A stretch of DNA of 64,000 bases, taken from the NCBI RefSeq assembly GCF_001411555.2, contig NC_049903.1, forward strand, positions 32,219,083 to 32,283,082. The letters are read 5' to 3'. Source of the DNA: Juglans regia. Lineage: Eukaryota > Streptophyta > Magnoliopsida > Fagales > Juglandaceae. The notes under the pieces were generated by a model that saw only the letters and a program-made list of their open reading frames with translations, searched no databases and was not told where the DNA came from. The position numbers and the translations under genes were made by a program. Of this stretch, positions 13,640 through 23,529 are shown piece by piece; within the stretch, counting starts at the first letter, position 1, and each line of letters starts with the position of its first letter.

Positions 13640-16085
13640 AGCTCCTGCCAAAATGAATTAAAACGAGGGTGAAGCTAAGATAAGTTATATATATATATTT
13701 ATATAATATGTAATTACTACAAGCAATTAATTTATAGTTAATAATTATATTAACTGATCATCATCCTATAAACATTTTTATATTTTTTTGGTCATAGCCT
13801 CTCCAAAAATTAGGGCCTTTCATTGATCAACATAATGCATGATCTCTCAACAACAAGTCCAAAACCCCCATCATGATGTATGTATATATATATATAAGAA
13901 AGTGGAAAAGAATAGTAGCTAGCTAGCTAGTCATGAGCCAATTAATAAAGCAATTAAACCCCAAAATCAAGTACAAAATGATGAAATTGAACAAACATAG
14001 CTCTAAACAAATATCACTAGGCCAGCTATATTATATGATGATCATTGATCACTAGATTCTGATCTCGATCGATCTTTTTCTACAGCCTGTTGGGTCGGGC
14101 ATCATTACGTTCATGAACCATAGATTAATATTGATAATAATCATTGATTTTCTTTCCAATTAAATTAAGCAGTAGTACTAGTTTTACTAAAATGATGGAA
14201 CCACGTACTAAGACCAATATTATTATAGTGGGGAGTTTTAAGCACCTTGTCAATAAAGCTAAACCTAACAACAACATCATCATCATTATTCATTAGTTTT
14301 TTTTCTATGTAGAAAACCAATTATTTAAGTTTGGTTCTTTTCCACTGTCTTTTGCCGCCTCCTAGCTATATAGATATATATATATATATATCATCTCCAG
14401 GCAAAGGTAAAATAGATTTAGATTATCCCAACGCCATATCAAACAAAAACTATATATGAAGATTCAGTTAATCTTATCCAGCATCTCGGGCGCTATGATC
14501 GATCTCTGTGTGTGTGTGTGTGTTTTATTGCCTTTTACAAGGCGATAAGAGGACATGAAAAGACTATATTCGGACATTGATCAGCTAACTTAAATATTTT
14601 CCATATAATATTATATATTTATATTTATGTATATATCTCGGTGTCCGTAAATATGGTCAAAATGCGTCGTATGCATGAAAACTGTCACTACGTACCCCAA
14701 GTTTTCTTCTTTTCATATGACCAATTTGTTACTGTAAAAATAATATATTGCCATGCATGCTCTTAAGAAAAATTTAATTCAACTGTATTGTAAATTATAT
14801 GATGAGTGGAACCTAGCTAGGTTGCAATTAGAATATTACAAATTAGTAGTGCAAAAATTGTAAATTCACAACACTTGACGATATTGACCTAGCTAGTCAG
14901 AATAAATCATACATAACTTTTGAATCTCATATTGGACAGCTTATTAATTCACTCAATTATATAAAAATTCATGTTTCAAAAAAGGATCTACAAATTTTAA
15001 CGTTTAGTGATCAAAACAATTCTATAATGTCACAACTGAAAAATTAGACAGAAAGTTCACTCGATAGTTAGCTTGAGCGAAAATCTTGAGAAATACTTTT
15101 TCACTAGGCCGGTCTGAACTCTCCAAGTGTCCTAAACAAGCCTCAAGTGTATATAAAATAATATGCATGACTTCTAGGGCGTGGAGAGAGGCCAAAGTTG
15201 TGGTATTCAATTAATTCTTAAGAGAAAACCCTAATTAGAATATACATTACTCATTGAAAATTGATTTTTCTCTTGATAAACAAACATCCACTATAGTGTA
15301 CTCGTGTTAGAGTATTGCTGAGTCCATTGGTGTGGACATATTCATTTTCTGGAAGTATTTCTTGAAACCACTTGAATGCAGAGATCGAGTCGGTGCTCTC
15401 AATAAAATTATAAAAAAATCAGTAGTTCGAAACTATTAGGATGTAGAGATTGAATGAAATACTCGTGATATTGTAAGTCATATTTATAAGTTACTTCAGT
15501 TTTTTTAAAGCACCAAATTGAAGGTTTTATTGAACATCTCTTTCGGATAACTCTACATTTTTAAAATCTACCATACTAAATGTTTATGTGATTTTTACAA
15601 AACAATAAATAGAAAAAACTTTTGGTAAGATTGTACAATAAAAACTCTTATCTATTTCCTACCGCAATGATATCGAACTCCATTAATTTATTCCGTGGTA
15701 CTTAAAAGCATCGTTATAGATTCACTCGGCCTACCAAAATCTAACGCGGCTAAAAGTGCAAGACTGACTCTGTTTTTTCTTCATTTATTTATTTAATTTT
15801 ATTTTTGCCTGGAGATGGTTAAAAAACCTTTTGTTTTGTTTCGGAATTACTGGAGACTAGACAGGTGGGCATAAGGGGCTGGCCCAGTTCACGATTTTAA
15901 AAAATACAGTCAGCAGCTGGTTGGGTTGGGTTGGTTAACTCAGATGCATGCACTTGACATAGATAGACCTACAATTCACTCGTGTCGTTTTACTATCTCG
16001 CATATATAGGAGAAAAGTATTTTGTACGACTCTTCCTTACATTGTATTACGAGTAATGATCACATCAGCTCCAGTCCTCCTCCCC
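13640..16085. repeat. Upstream region of the BAHD gene; copy 1 of a dispersed duplication (copy 2 at 23530-25080)
   Basis: A series of collinear similar blocks is shared with 23530-25080. Anchors include TGTCTTTTGC(C/T)GCCTCCT at 14346 and 24043, ATATCAAACAAAAAC near 14436 and 24108, and ATTCACTCGGCCTACCAAAA at 15720 and 24741. Copy 1 has about 0.7 kb extra between the last two anchors, matching an LTR-like insertion at about 15020-15560. This copy leads directly into the BAHD gene core promoter. Confidence 0.8.
15020..15560. mobile_element. LTR-like remnant related to 10084-10696
   Basis: It contains ACTCGATAGTTAGCTTGAGC and GCCTCAAGTGTATATAAAA, echoing the CTCGACAGTTAGTTCGAGC and TTGAG blocks of the LTR at 10084-10696, plus a similar TTCTTAAGAGAAAACCCTAA segment. 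It has no matching copy in the duplicated block at 23.5-25.1 kb, so it probably inserted after the duplication. Ends are not defined. Confidence 0.4.
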
Positions 16086-16187
16086 ATCGGGCCTCTATGT
16101 GTACGAAACCAAAGTACCAGTTTTTTTTTTTTTTTTTTTGCATGAGATCATTTTAATTTTGTTCCCTTAATTCCTCCGATCCTGATC

Positions 16188-16195
16188 TATTTAAA
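16188..16195 (+). promoter_or_regulatory. Probable TATA box of the BAHD acyltransferase gene
   Basis: TATTTAAA sits 76 bp before the ATG at 16271, followed by a CT-rich leader (about 16200-16248) typical of plant 5' UTRs. This spacing fits a transcription start near 16220. Confidence 0.6.
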
Positions 16196-16270
16196 CCCCC
16201 CTTCAGCCCTTCACTTCCCTCTCATTCTCGCACTCTCTCGCTCCCTAAACATACATACATATTAAGCAAA

Positions 16271-17734
16271 ATGCCTTCTTCTTCTGTCATCCTTGTTTCC
16301 AAATGCACAATATGCCCTGAACAAAAATCCGACATGAAACCCCTCAAGCTGTCTGTCTCCGACATGCCCATGCTCTCATGCCAATACATCCAAAAGGGCG
16401 TTCTGCTCACCCTTCCTCCCTACTCCATCGATGACCTCCTCTGCTTTCTCAAACGCTCTTTGTCTCTCACTCTCACCCACTTCCCAGCCCTTGCCGGTCG
16501 TCTCTCCACCGACTCCGATGGCTACGTCCACATCGTCTGTAATGATGAGGGCGTCGATTTCATCCAAGCCAAAGCCAAGCATCTATCCCTTCACGCCCTC
16601 ATCTCTCCGGGCCTCGACGTCCCTCCCTGTTTCAAAGAGTTCTTCGCCCTCGACAGAACTCTCAGCTACTTGGGCCACTTCAAGCCCTTGGCTGCCGTCC
16701 AGATTACTGAGCTAAATGATGGCGTTTTCATCGGCTGTACAGTCAACCATGCCGTAACGGACGGGACCTCCTTCTGGCATTTCTTCAACACAATCGCTGA
16801 AGTTTGCAGGGGAGGGAAGAAGTTACCCAAATCACCAGACTTTTCTCGCAACACTGTGTTCAATTCGCCGGCGGTGCTCAAATTCCCACCCGGTGGTCCC
16901 AAGTTGACCTTTTCCAGTGACGAGCCGCTTCGGGAGAAAATCTTTCACTTCAGCAGGGAAGCGATTCTGAAGCTGAAACACAGGGCCAATAATTATAATC
17001 ACTTGCAAAACGGTCATGTTGATCAGTCCGCTGTTGAATTACTGGGAAAGCAATGTAATGACAGTTGGAAAACGGTTAATGGAGATAACAGTACGCCTAA
17101 CGGTAAGATATCGTCTGTCTTGGAGGGTCTGCTGAGGAACAACATTTCGAATCGGACGATGGAGATTTCGTCCTTTCAATCGCTCTCCGCCCAGCTGTGG
17201 CGTTCGGTGACACGTGCGAGGAAGCTGACGGCAAGAAAAATGACGACCTTTCGAATGGCTGTGAATTGCCGCCATCGGCTCGAACCGCAGATGGACCCGT
17301 ACTACTTTGGAAACGCGATACAGAGCATCCCCACAGTTGCTGCGGCCGGCGAGCTTCTGTCCCGGGATCTGCGATGGTGCGCCGATCTTCTGCACCGGAA
17401 CGTGGCTGCGCACGATGACGCCACGGTCCGTCGGGGAGTAGCGGATTGGGAGAGTGAGCCGAGGTTGTTCCCTTTGGGGAACTTCGACGGTGCATCGATG
17501 ACGATGGGGAGTTCCCCGAGATTCCCCATGTACGAAAACGACTTCGGGTGGGGACGGCCTCTGGCGGTGCGTAGCGGTGCGGCGAACAAGTTCGATGGTA
17601 AGATCTCGGCGTTTCCGGGAAGAGAAGGCAAGGGAAGTGTGGATCTTGAGGTGGTTTTGGCACCAGAAACAATGGCGGGGCTTGAGAAGGATACAGAGTT
17701 CATGCAATACGTATCGGGCGGTACCGCCGTGTGA
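16271..17734 (+). CDS. BAHD acyltransferase (HXXXD family), At3g50280-like
   Basis: A single exon of 487 residues. BAHD enzymes transfer an acyl group from acyl-CoA to an alcohol or amine in the cytosol. The catalytic H160-A-V-T-D164 and the structural D424-F-G-W-G428 motifs are both present, with the family's N-terminal QYIQKG and LAGRLS segments. The C-terminal half (M-G-S-S-P-R-F, then K-F-D-G-K-I-S-A-F-P-G-R-E-G) and the end matched to the last residues of the Arabidopsis group argue that it is full length. The family is usually 430-460 residues; the extra length is a hydrophilic Asn-rich insert at about 238-285, between the two halves. The start is the first ATG after the TATA box and CT-rich leader. 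The substrate cannot be read from sequence. The coding region is GC-rich compared with its AT-rich surroundings, normal for an intronless plant gene. Confidence 0.93.
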   Translation: MPSSSVILVSKCTICPEQKSDMKPLKLSVSDMPMLSCQYIQKGVLLTLPPYSIDDLLCFLKRSLSLTLTHFPALAGRLSTDSDGYVHIVCNDEGVDFIQAKAKHLSLHALISPGLDVPPCFKEFFALDRTLSYLGHFKPLAAVQITELNDGVFIGCTVNHAVTDGTSFWHFFNTIAEVCRGGKKLPKSPDFSRNTVFNSPAVLKFPPGGPKLTFSSDEPLREKIFHFSREAILKLKHRANNYNHLQNGHVDQSAVELLGKQCNDSWKTVNGDNSTPNGKISSVLEGLLRNNISNRTMEISSFQSLSAQLWRSVTRARKLTARKMTTFRMAVNCRHRLEPQMDPYYFGNAIQSIPTVAAAGELLSRDLRWCADLLHRNVAAHDDATVRRGVADWESEPRLFPLGNFDGASMTMGSSPRFPMYENDFGWGRPLAVRSGAANKFDGKISAFPGREGKGSVDLEVVLAPETMAGLEKDTEFMQYVSGGTAV

Positions 17735-18346
17735 TCAGAACTTTGTGAGGTTGAGGTATAAACCTGAGCAAGAAGGGAGGGTTTAAGGGACCGGAGGTGC
17801 TGCAGCTTGATCGATCGTTCATTATTGGTTGTAGTGGATGAGGATCTTGATAAGTTCAAGTGGCATGGGGCTGTGAGTTTGCTGGTTTGGAGGGTTGTGA
17901 TTGATTTTCCTTGTTTATATAAATTAATTCTGGTAGAAAACGACTGCTTAAGCAAACGACGTTTTGGCTGTTTACTGGAAAAGTGTAGTGTTGGTGTTTT
18001 GTCTTAATTTTTAATTATTATTATATTTGCTTTCACTTTGACCAAACACAATTAATAAAAGGTACTTTCTCAACGTTAGTACGAGGGGAAAATAAAATAA
18101 CGCAACATGCAATGGCCGGGAATTGTAAACCAGAGGGCCGGGACTCATCTTTTTCTCCCTCTTTCGTTTTTAAGATAACAAACAAATCCAAGCGAGATCC
18201 CGTGAGCCTCCGTTTGGATATATATATATAGCTAAGTAGTAACGTTGGAGGTGAATTTAGATGATTTGTAAATACTAATTAAAAAATAATAAATAATAAT
18301 AAAAAAAATAGTAAATAGTTTATGAATATTTATATTTTATATTCCT
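17735..18346. other. 3' flank of the BAHD gene and a MITE-like fragment
   Basis: The 3' UTR probably ends near 18060, where AATAAAAGG lies at 18053-18061. From about 18205 (CTCCGTTTGGATATA) the sequence resembles the left end of a MITE family, but its right end is missing where the gypsy LTR fragment begins. Confidence 0.4.
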
Positions 18347-18566
18347 GATATAAATAACAATTTACAAGTACAAGAAACCATTTATGATCCCTAAACACTC
18401 ATTATTTATAAATTTTTAAAATACTCTACTAATTTTAGTATCGGAGACTTTCCAACTCCAAGGCCACCCTCTCTTAGTGTCTTTCTTCTCTATCTTCTCA
18501 AGCCCAATTTTGAAGACCTGAATTGCTAGAACCTGGCCCAACAGCTTACTAAACACGATGTTAACA
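18347..18566 (+). repeat. Truncated 5' LTR of the gypsy element
   Basis: Collinear with about 23255-23476 from TATAAATAA to the final TTAACA, sharing the CAAGGCCACCCTCTC block (18459-18473). Confidence 0.75.
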
Positions 18567-18779
18567 GTAGTGCCATCTATGAGATCTTTGTAGATCTTGC
18601 GTGTACTTCGTATGCCTGCGACAATCCGTTCCAAGCAACTCGAAAGCTCACCAATAGTGTTGACAAACATGGAAGCTGACCAATGAAGAAGCCAAACTCG
18701 TCTGTGCCCCAGCTGAAGGTAAAATCTAAGATGAGCAAAGGCTCAAAAAAGTGAAACCAAACAAGCTGTTGGAGTTCGT

Positions 18780-19683
18780 TCCCTTAAACTCGGATCGATC
18801 AAAAGCCATGGCAAGGATCGGCATTGAACTGGCGCCTGAGGCACGGAGCGCCATGCAGCAACTCTTCGTCGAGCGCTAGGACGTATTCGCTTGGAGCCAC
18901 GAGGACATGCTCGGAATAGCTCCCGAAGTCATACAAGACAGCCTTAGCGTAGACCCAAATGCCAAAGGAGTGAGGCAGAAACATCGAAGTGTCAGTGTAA
19001 AAAAGAACATCGTCAAAACTAAGGAAGTGGACCATCTGTTAGCCGCGGGATTCATCCGAGAAGCCCACCATCCAGAATGGCTATCCAATATAGTGCTCAT
19101 GAAAAATCCGAGCGGCAAATGGAAAATATGCATCAACTTCACCGACCTCAATAAAGCCTGCCCGAAGGAGAGCTTCCCACTTTCCCGCATCAATCTAATC
19201 GTGGACTCCACAATGGGTCATCGTATGCTCAGCTTCATGGATACTTATTCTGGGTATAACCAGATTTGCATGAACCCAAATTCGCCTTTGGCATTGGATC
19301 GATGAAGTTTCTTGGATTCATGGTGTCCGAACGCGGAGTCGAAGCCAACCTCAAAAAGGTGGAGGCCATCCTCAACATGGCCCCACCCCGAAACATAAAT
19401 GAATTGCAAAGACTGGCAGGATGAGTGGCGGCTCTCAACAAGTTCGTATCAAGATTCATCAACAAGTGCTTACCTTTCTTCAAAGTTCTGTGAAAGGCAC
19501 AAATATGGGATGGCTAGTGCGACCTGACGTTCGAGGTACTCAAAAAGTACCTCACGAACCCACCGCTCCTCAACCAACCTAGGTGTGGGGAAACATTGAC
19601 CTTGTACCTGGAAATCCCCCCCAAGCAATCTCTTCATCATTGGTGCGCGAAGTGGAGAGACATTGATCTCGTCAAACAACATT
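18780..19683 (+). pseudogene. Gypsy pol remnant (reverse transcriptase / RNase H pieces)
   Basis: The reading frame resembles the N-terminal RT region of gypsy pol: F-I-R-E, then P-S-G-K-W-K, D-L-N-K-A-C-P-K and S-F-M-D-T-Y-S-G-Y-N-Q-I. A TAG stop interrupts it at 18879-18881. Directly after the Y-N-Q-I segment the frame shifts and jumps to F-L-G-F-M-V-S (from 19312), the thumb region. The central RT palm segment with the YxDD catalytic motif is therefore missing. More stops follow (TGA at 19422, TGA at 19490) before an RNase-H-like segment ending near 19683. Only about 210 bp separate the LTR and the RT, so gag and protease are also gone, and no integrase follows. It cannot be active. Confidence 0.85.
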
Positions 19684-20459
19684 GCTAAAGGCCCTAAGAG
19701 GACAACTACCTAACAAGGGCGAACAAAGACAACATAACCAAAAGAGTTGTCAACCAGCAGGGTCGTCAGGAATAGGTTAGGCGAACGCGGGGTGGACCAT
19801 AAAGCTCTGTGTGACGGCAATCCCCCCACCTAACGCCAAGCTCATAATTTCCTGCGACAAAACCCCCCCAAGCCGGCCATTAAAAGAGAGGGAAGAATAA
19901 TAAGAAAACATCGAAAAAGAATACGCAAGGACAGAATACGGAAGGACAAGCAGTCTGGCACAGCAAAGTATAAGACAATTTCATTAATAATCAGAAGTTA
20001 TAACATGAAGCCGCAAGTTACAAAGAACAAGTGTACAAAGAACAAGGCAAGTTACAATTAGAAGTGCCAAATTACAGTGACATACAACATAAGTCAAGTA
20101 GATACAACAGGAAGTTGTGAAGGTGCAAGCAAACCGAAGCCTAATAAGATCATATTCCAGCAGAAACAATGAACAGGAGGGCAAGATGACGATAGAGGGT
20201 AATCTTGGGGCGTGAGAAAAGGCGTTGTGTGCTGGAGTGTGCAAAAATGAAGGTTGAAAGCGAGGTTGAGCTTTGGAAAAGGAGGTTTGAAAGTGGAACC
20301 TCGAACAACAGAGAAGAGCAAGACCCGTCAAAGGAGTCGGTCGAAGTGCTGCCAAGGAGAATCGACCATCTACGGGTAGGATTATGTCCAATAGAGCTAC
20401 CCCTAAGGGCGCTTGGGATTAGATCCCTCCTGAGGAAAGCAGCCCATTCCACGGACACT
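19684..20459. other. Gypsy internal DNA between pol remnant and antisense ORF
   Basis: No reading frame is recognisable. It contains runs of C (19818-19826, 19862-19871) and probably holds the antisense ORF's 3' untranslated region. Confidence 0.4.
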
Positions 20460-22795
20460 TCATCCTTGGGAAGCTCCCCGCACACTTAGAGCCCTTAGAT
20501 TACATCGGGAATTCAAGAGGATATGAGTCTTCATCCTTTCTAAGCCATCAGTATAATCAAAGTGCCAGGCATCATTGCGGACACCATGAACATACAATAG
20601 CTCCTCCTGCAGACCTCGGATGGTAGCATCACTGGCCTCTAAAGCGCGCCTTGCCTCAGCTTGATTGGTCTCCAAATCCCTCCTCTGTTTCCTTTCGCCT
20701 TTCAAGGCCTTTCTCTTGTCAGTCAGAGACTGGAAAACCTGCTCATACTGCCCCGACAGCCACTTGTATGACCGATCTTCGAAGTCTTGCTGCTTGCACA
20801 ACTCCAAGTTTTCGGCCCGCAACCACTCAAGCTACTACTGACAGTTGTCATAAAAGACTTGTGTAGCCTCTCCCTCTCCTCGAAGGCAAGCGCCACCTCG
20901 AGATTAAGAATGCCAACCTCATCTTGGGACTTCGACAAGTCAACAAGGGCATCCTCAACCTCTTCCTTCTTCTTCCACTCCTCCACTGCACAGCATAAAG
21001 CGGTTTGTGTGAGCGAATGAAGTGCTCTATTCTCGCTCACCACCTCCTCTCGGCCGTTCACAATGAATGTCGCCAGACACTCCAAGCCCTGCCACAAAAT
21101 TCTGGGTTAGAATCAAAGAAGGAAATGAACAAGAGGCGCAAAGAGCTTACACAAAAATATCTTACCCAGTGAAAACCCTCTTAAGCTTGCTATCAGCCTT
21201 GCGGATATGGTCGGCACGACACTCCACAGCCGTCGGCTGAAAGTCTGTTGGGATCTCATCAACAGCCTCCTCATCTGTGCCAAGAACTGCAAACGTCATA
21301 GCTACCTCAGCCAAGGGAATGCCTACCATCGCCTCCTCGACCCAGGCAACGCCCCCTGCCACTTCATCACTAGTTGAGGCGACCTTGACCTCGGGACAGT
21401 GTAGTAAAGGAGACTCCGGGATGGAAACCCGTTCAGAGGACCCCCCGTCCTCGACAAAAAGCTTTGCAAGCGAGGGCGAATAATCCTGCCTGAAGGCCGT
21501 GCCGAGGGGCGAGGGGACTACTGAAAGCCCCCTCTCAACCAAAGGGCCCAATGGGGTAGTAGGAATAGTTTCAGCGGCAAACCCGAGGACTGGCTACTCA
21601 GGTTGAACATTCGTGACAACTCCTCGAGCCAAAAACACAACACGAGGATGGTTCGCGATTGTCATCCCTTTCTTAGGCGATGACGGCTTTGGCCAAATAA
21701 CGAGCACCTCTGTCGAAGTCAACTCTGGTGGGGGGAAATCTTTCATGACTTTTTCCCTTTCCCCTCCACTAGCAAGCTAAGAGAGTGACTACGGACCTGG
21801 GACGTGACCTCTCTTAGCGAGAAGGCTACGTAGGAGAACAAATTGGTCAGGGGGCCAGATGCCGACAAAGGCTGTCCTCAGCTAACGGAACCTCCAAAAG
21901 AACTTCGTCTGGATGAGCCTTCACCCAAACACGGACGACCTCGATCCTGAGTGTCTCGACCAGGGTCAAGGTAGGACGATGGTCCTTACATCGCCCACCA
22001 CCCCCCATATGGCACAAACAGGGAATGTGTGCCAATTGGTCTAGCCAACAAAGCACTCTCACCCCTTTCCAGGCAAAAAAGAAGAACAGGTGACTCCTCC
22101 CCCTTGCACTAGTATACTGCAACTCCAACTGAACCAACGTAAGTGTTACGACCTCGCCTCAAAAGGTTGTGGATGAGGAAGAACTCACGTGCTGTGAGAT
22201 TTGGGTACTTAGCCCCGGCCTCCTCCAACGAGCGACGCCAAATGACGCAGCACAACACAAGGATCCTCCACGCGCTAGGAGGGAGCTGAGCATATGCCAA
22301 CTTGAAAAAATCCAACACTTCTCGTACTGGACGATAGAATAGCAGTCTGAGGCCGCTAAAGAACATGGCGGGGTACACTTCCACTTTAAAGGTGTAACCC
22401 TCAGAAACTACCACCCCTTTAGTAGGTGAAGGCACCTCGAGTTCCATAGTCCGAGGAACCCTGTAGGTTTCCTTCAATGACTCCAACTCAACGGGAGTCA
22501 CCTCCGAACACCACGAGAAACCAGCAAACTCCTCTAGAACGGTGTCACCCTGTTTGTCTACAGCACGAGCAGCCTTAGAAGATCTGGCCAACCCAGAAGG
22601 ACGTAAGGATTTCTTGGGGCCATTAACAACACAAGGAGATTTCTTGGGGGCTATTAACAACACAAGGAAAGGATTTCGGGTAACTGTTAGGGGATCTCCC
22701 CCCACTTCATAAGCCCATTGGATTTTAACTCGATACTCGGCCCCAGGAGCTAAACTTGCCCATAAAGTAAGTCGCCTGCAAAGAAAAATAAACAA
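20460..22795 (-). pseudogene. Antisense extra ORF of the gypsy element ('putative gypsy-type transposon' domain plus coiled coil)
   Basis: Reading right to left, the first 228 codons (22795-22109) contain a segment like the 'putative gypsy type transposon' (Transposase_28) family: Y-P-A-M-F-F-S-G-L-R-L, then the A-Y-A-Q-L-P-P-S-A-W-R-I-L stretch. The frame continues in pieces through 22137-21847 and 21783-21162 (one in-frame stop near 21601). It then crosses a GT-AG intron at about 21098-21166 into a Glu/Lys-rich, probably coiled-coil region ending at 20460, with a frameshift near 20830. The role of such ORFs is unknown. Their placement, antisense between pol and the 3' LTR, is described for Tat-clade elements. 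This copy is decayed by stops and frameshift. Confidence 0.7.
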
Positions 22796-22796
22796 T

Positions 22797-23476
22797 GATG
22801 GTTGATGGGACGGACATGCCTGATGTCATTTGGCCACACCCCGCTCATGGTGACTTGTATAGGGTAGAACGAGAAAGACAGAGAACTTTTGATCTTCTAA
22901 CATAAGAACATCGACGAACCACCGAAAATGTCAGCAGAGTAAAACAAATAAGGGAATCACGCAGTAATTATGACATCGCTACATGAGCAACACGTCACAT
23001 TAATGACATCGTCATAGAGGCATGCCACATTTAAAGAACTCTGATAATAGGAACAGTAAAAAGGACATGGACTCCACAGGAGCAGACACGATCTGTCCCC
23101 CCAGACTCCTGGTATAAATAGTAATTTTCAAGTACGAGAAAACATTAATGACATCATCATAGAGGCATGCCACATTTAAAGAACTCTGACAAAATGAACA
23201 GTAAAAATGACATAGACTCCACAGGGGCAGACACAATCTGTCCCCCCAGACTCCCGGTATAAATAAGAATTTTCAGATATAAGAAACGTTCTCTAATCTC
23301 TAAACTCTCTCATTATTTATAAACTTTCAAAATATTCTATTGATTTTGGCATCAGAGACTCCCGGCTCCAAGGCCACCCTCTCCTAGTATCTTTCTTCTT
23401 TATCTTCACAAGCCTAATTCTGAAGACATGAATTGCTAGAACCTAGCATAAAGACGTACGAAAAACGACATTAACA
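22797..23476 (+). repeat. 3' LTR of the gypsy element (left boundary approximate)
   Basis: The right boundary TTAACA at 23476 is shared with the 5' LTR. The left boundary is inferred from a purine-rich AAAGAAAAATAAACAA followed by TGATGG. The LTR includes a tandem duplication at 22997-23286. Confidence 0.55.
22997..23286. repeat. 145-bp tandem duplication inside the 3' LTR
   Basis: Unit 1 (22997-23141) and unit 2 (23142-about 23286) share ACATTAATGACATC, CATAGAGGCATGCCACATTT, GACTCCACAGG and TCTGTCCCCCCAGACTCC. Each unit ends in a GGTATAAATA box, so the promoter-like TATA region is doubled. Confidence 0.85.
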
Positions 23477-23529
23477 CCCCGTTTCCATGTACAGTAGTGA
23501 TCCACTAAAAATAAGTTTTATTTTCTCTT

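Larger units (their letters stand above)
18347..23476 (+). mobile_element. Deleted Ty3/gypsy LTR retrotransposon with an antisense extra ORF
   Basis: Direct similarity between 18347-18566 and the end of 23255-23476 identifies LTR ends, both finishing in TTAACA. After the first, GTAGTGCCATCTATGAG resembles a decayed primer binding site. Between them lie a much reduced pol on the + strand and a long antisense reading region. The 5' LTR is truncated: it lacks the first part present in the 3' LTR. No target duplication can be tested because the left end is missing. The extra antisense ORF next to the 3' LTR is a known trait of Tat-clade gypsy elements, so I place it there by inference. Confidence 0.8.

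Noticed and set aside
17039..17955. Long open frames on the minus strand under the BAHD gene
   Set aside because: They are antisense shadows of the GC-rich BAHD exon, with no motif and no independent support.
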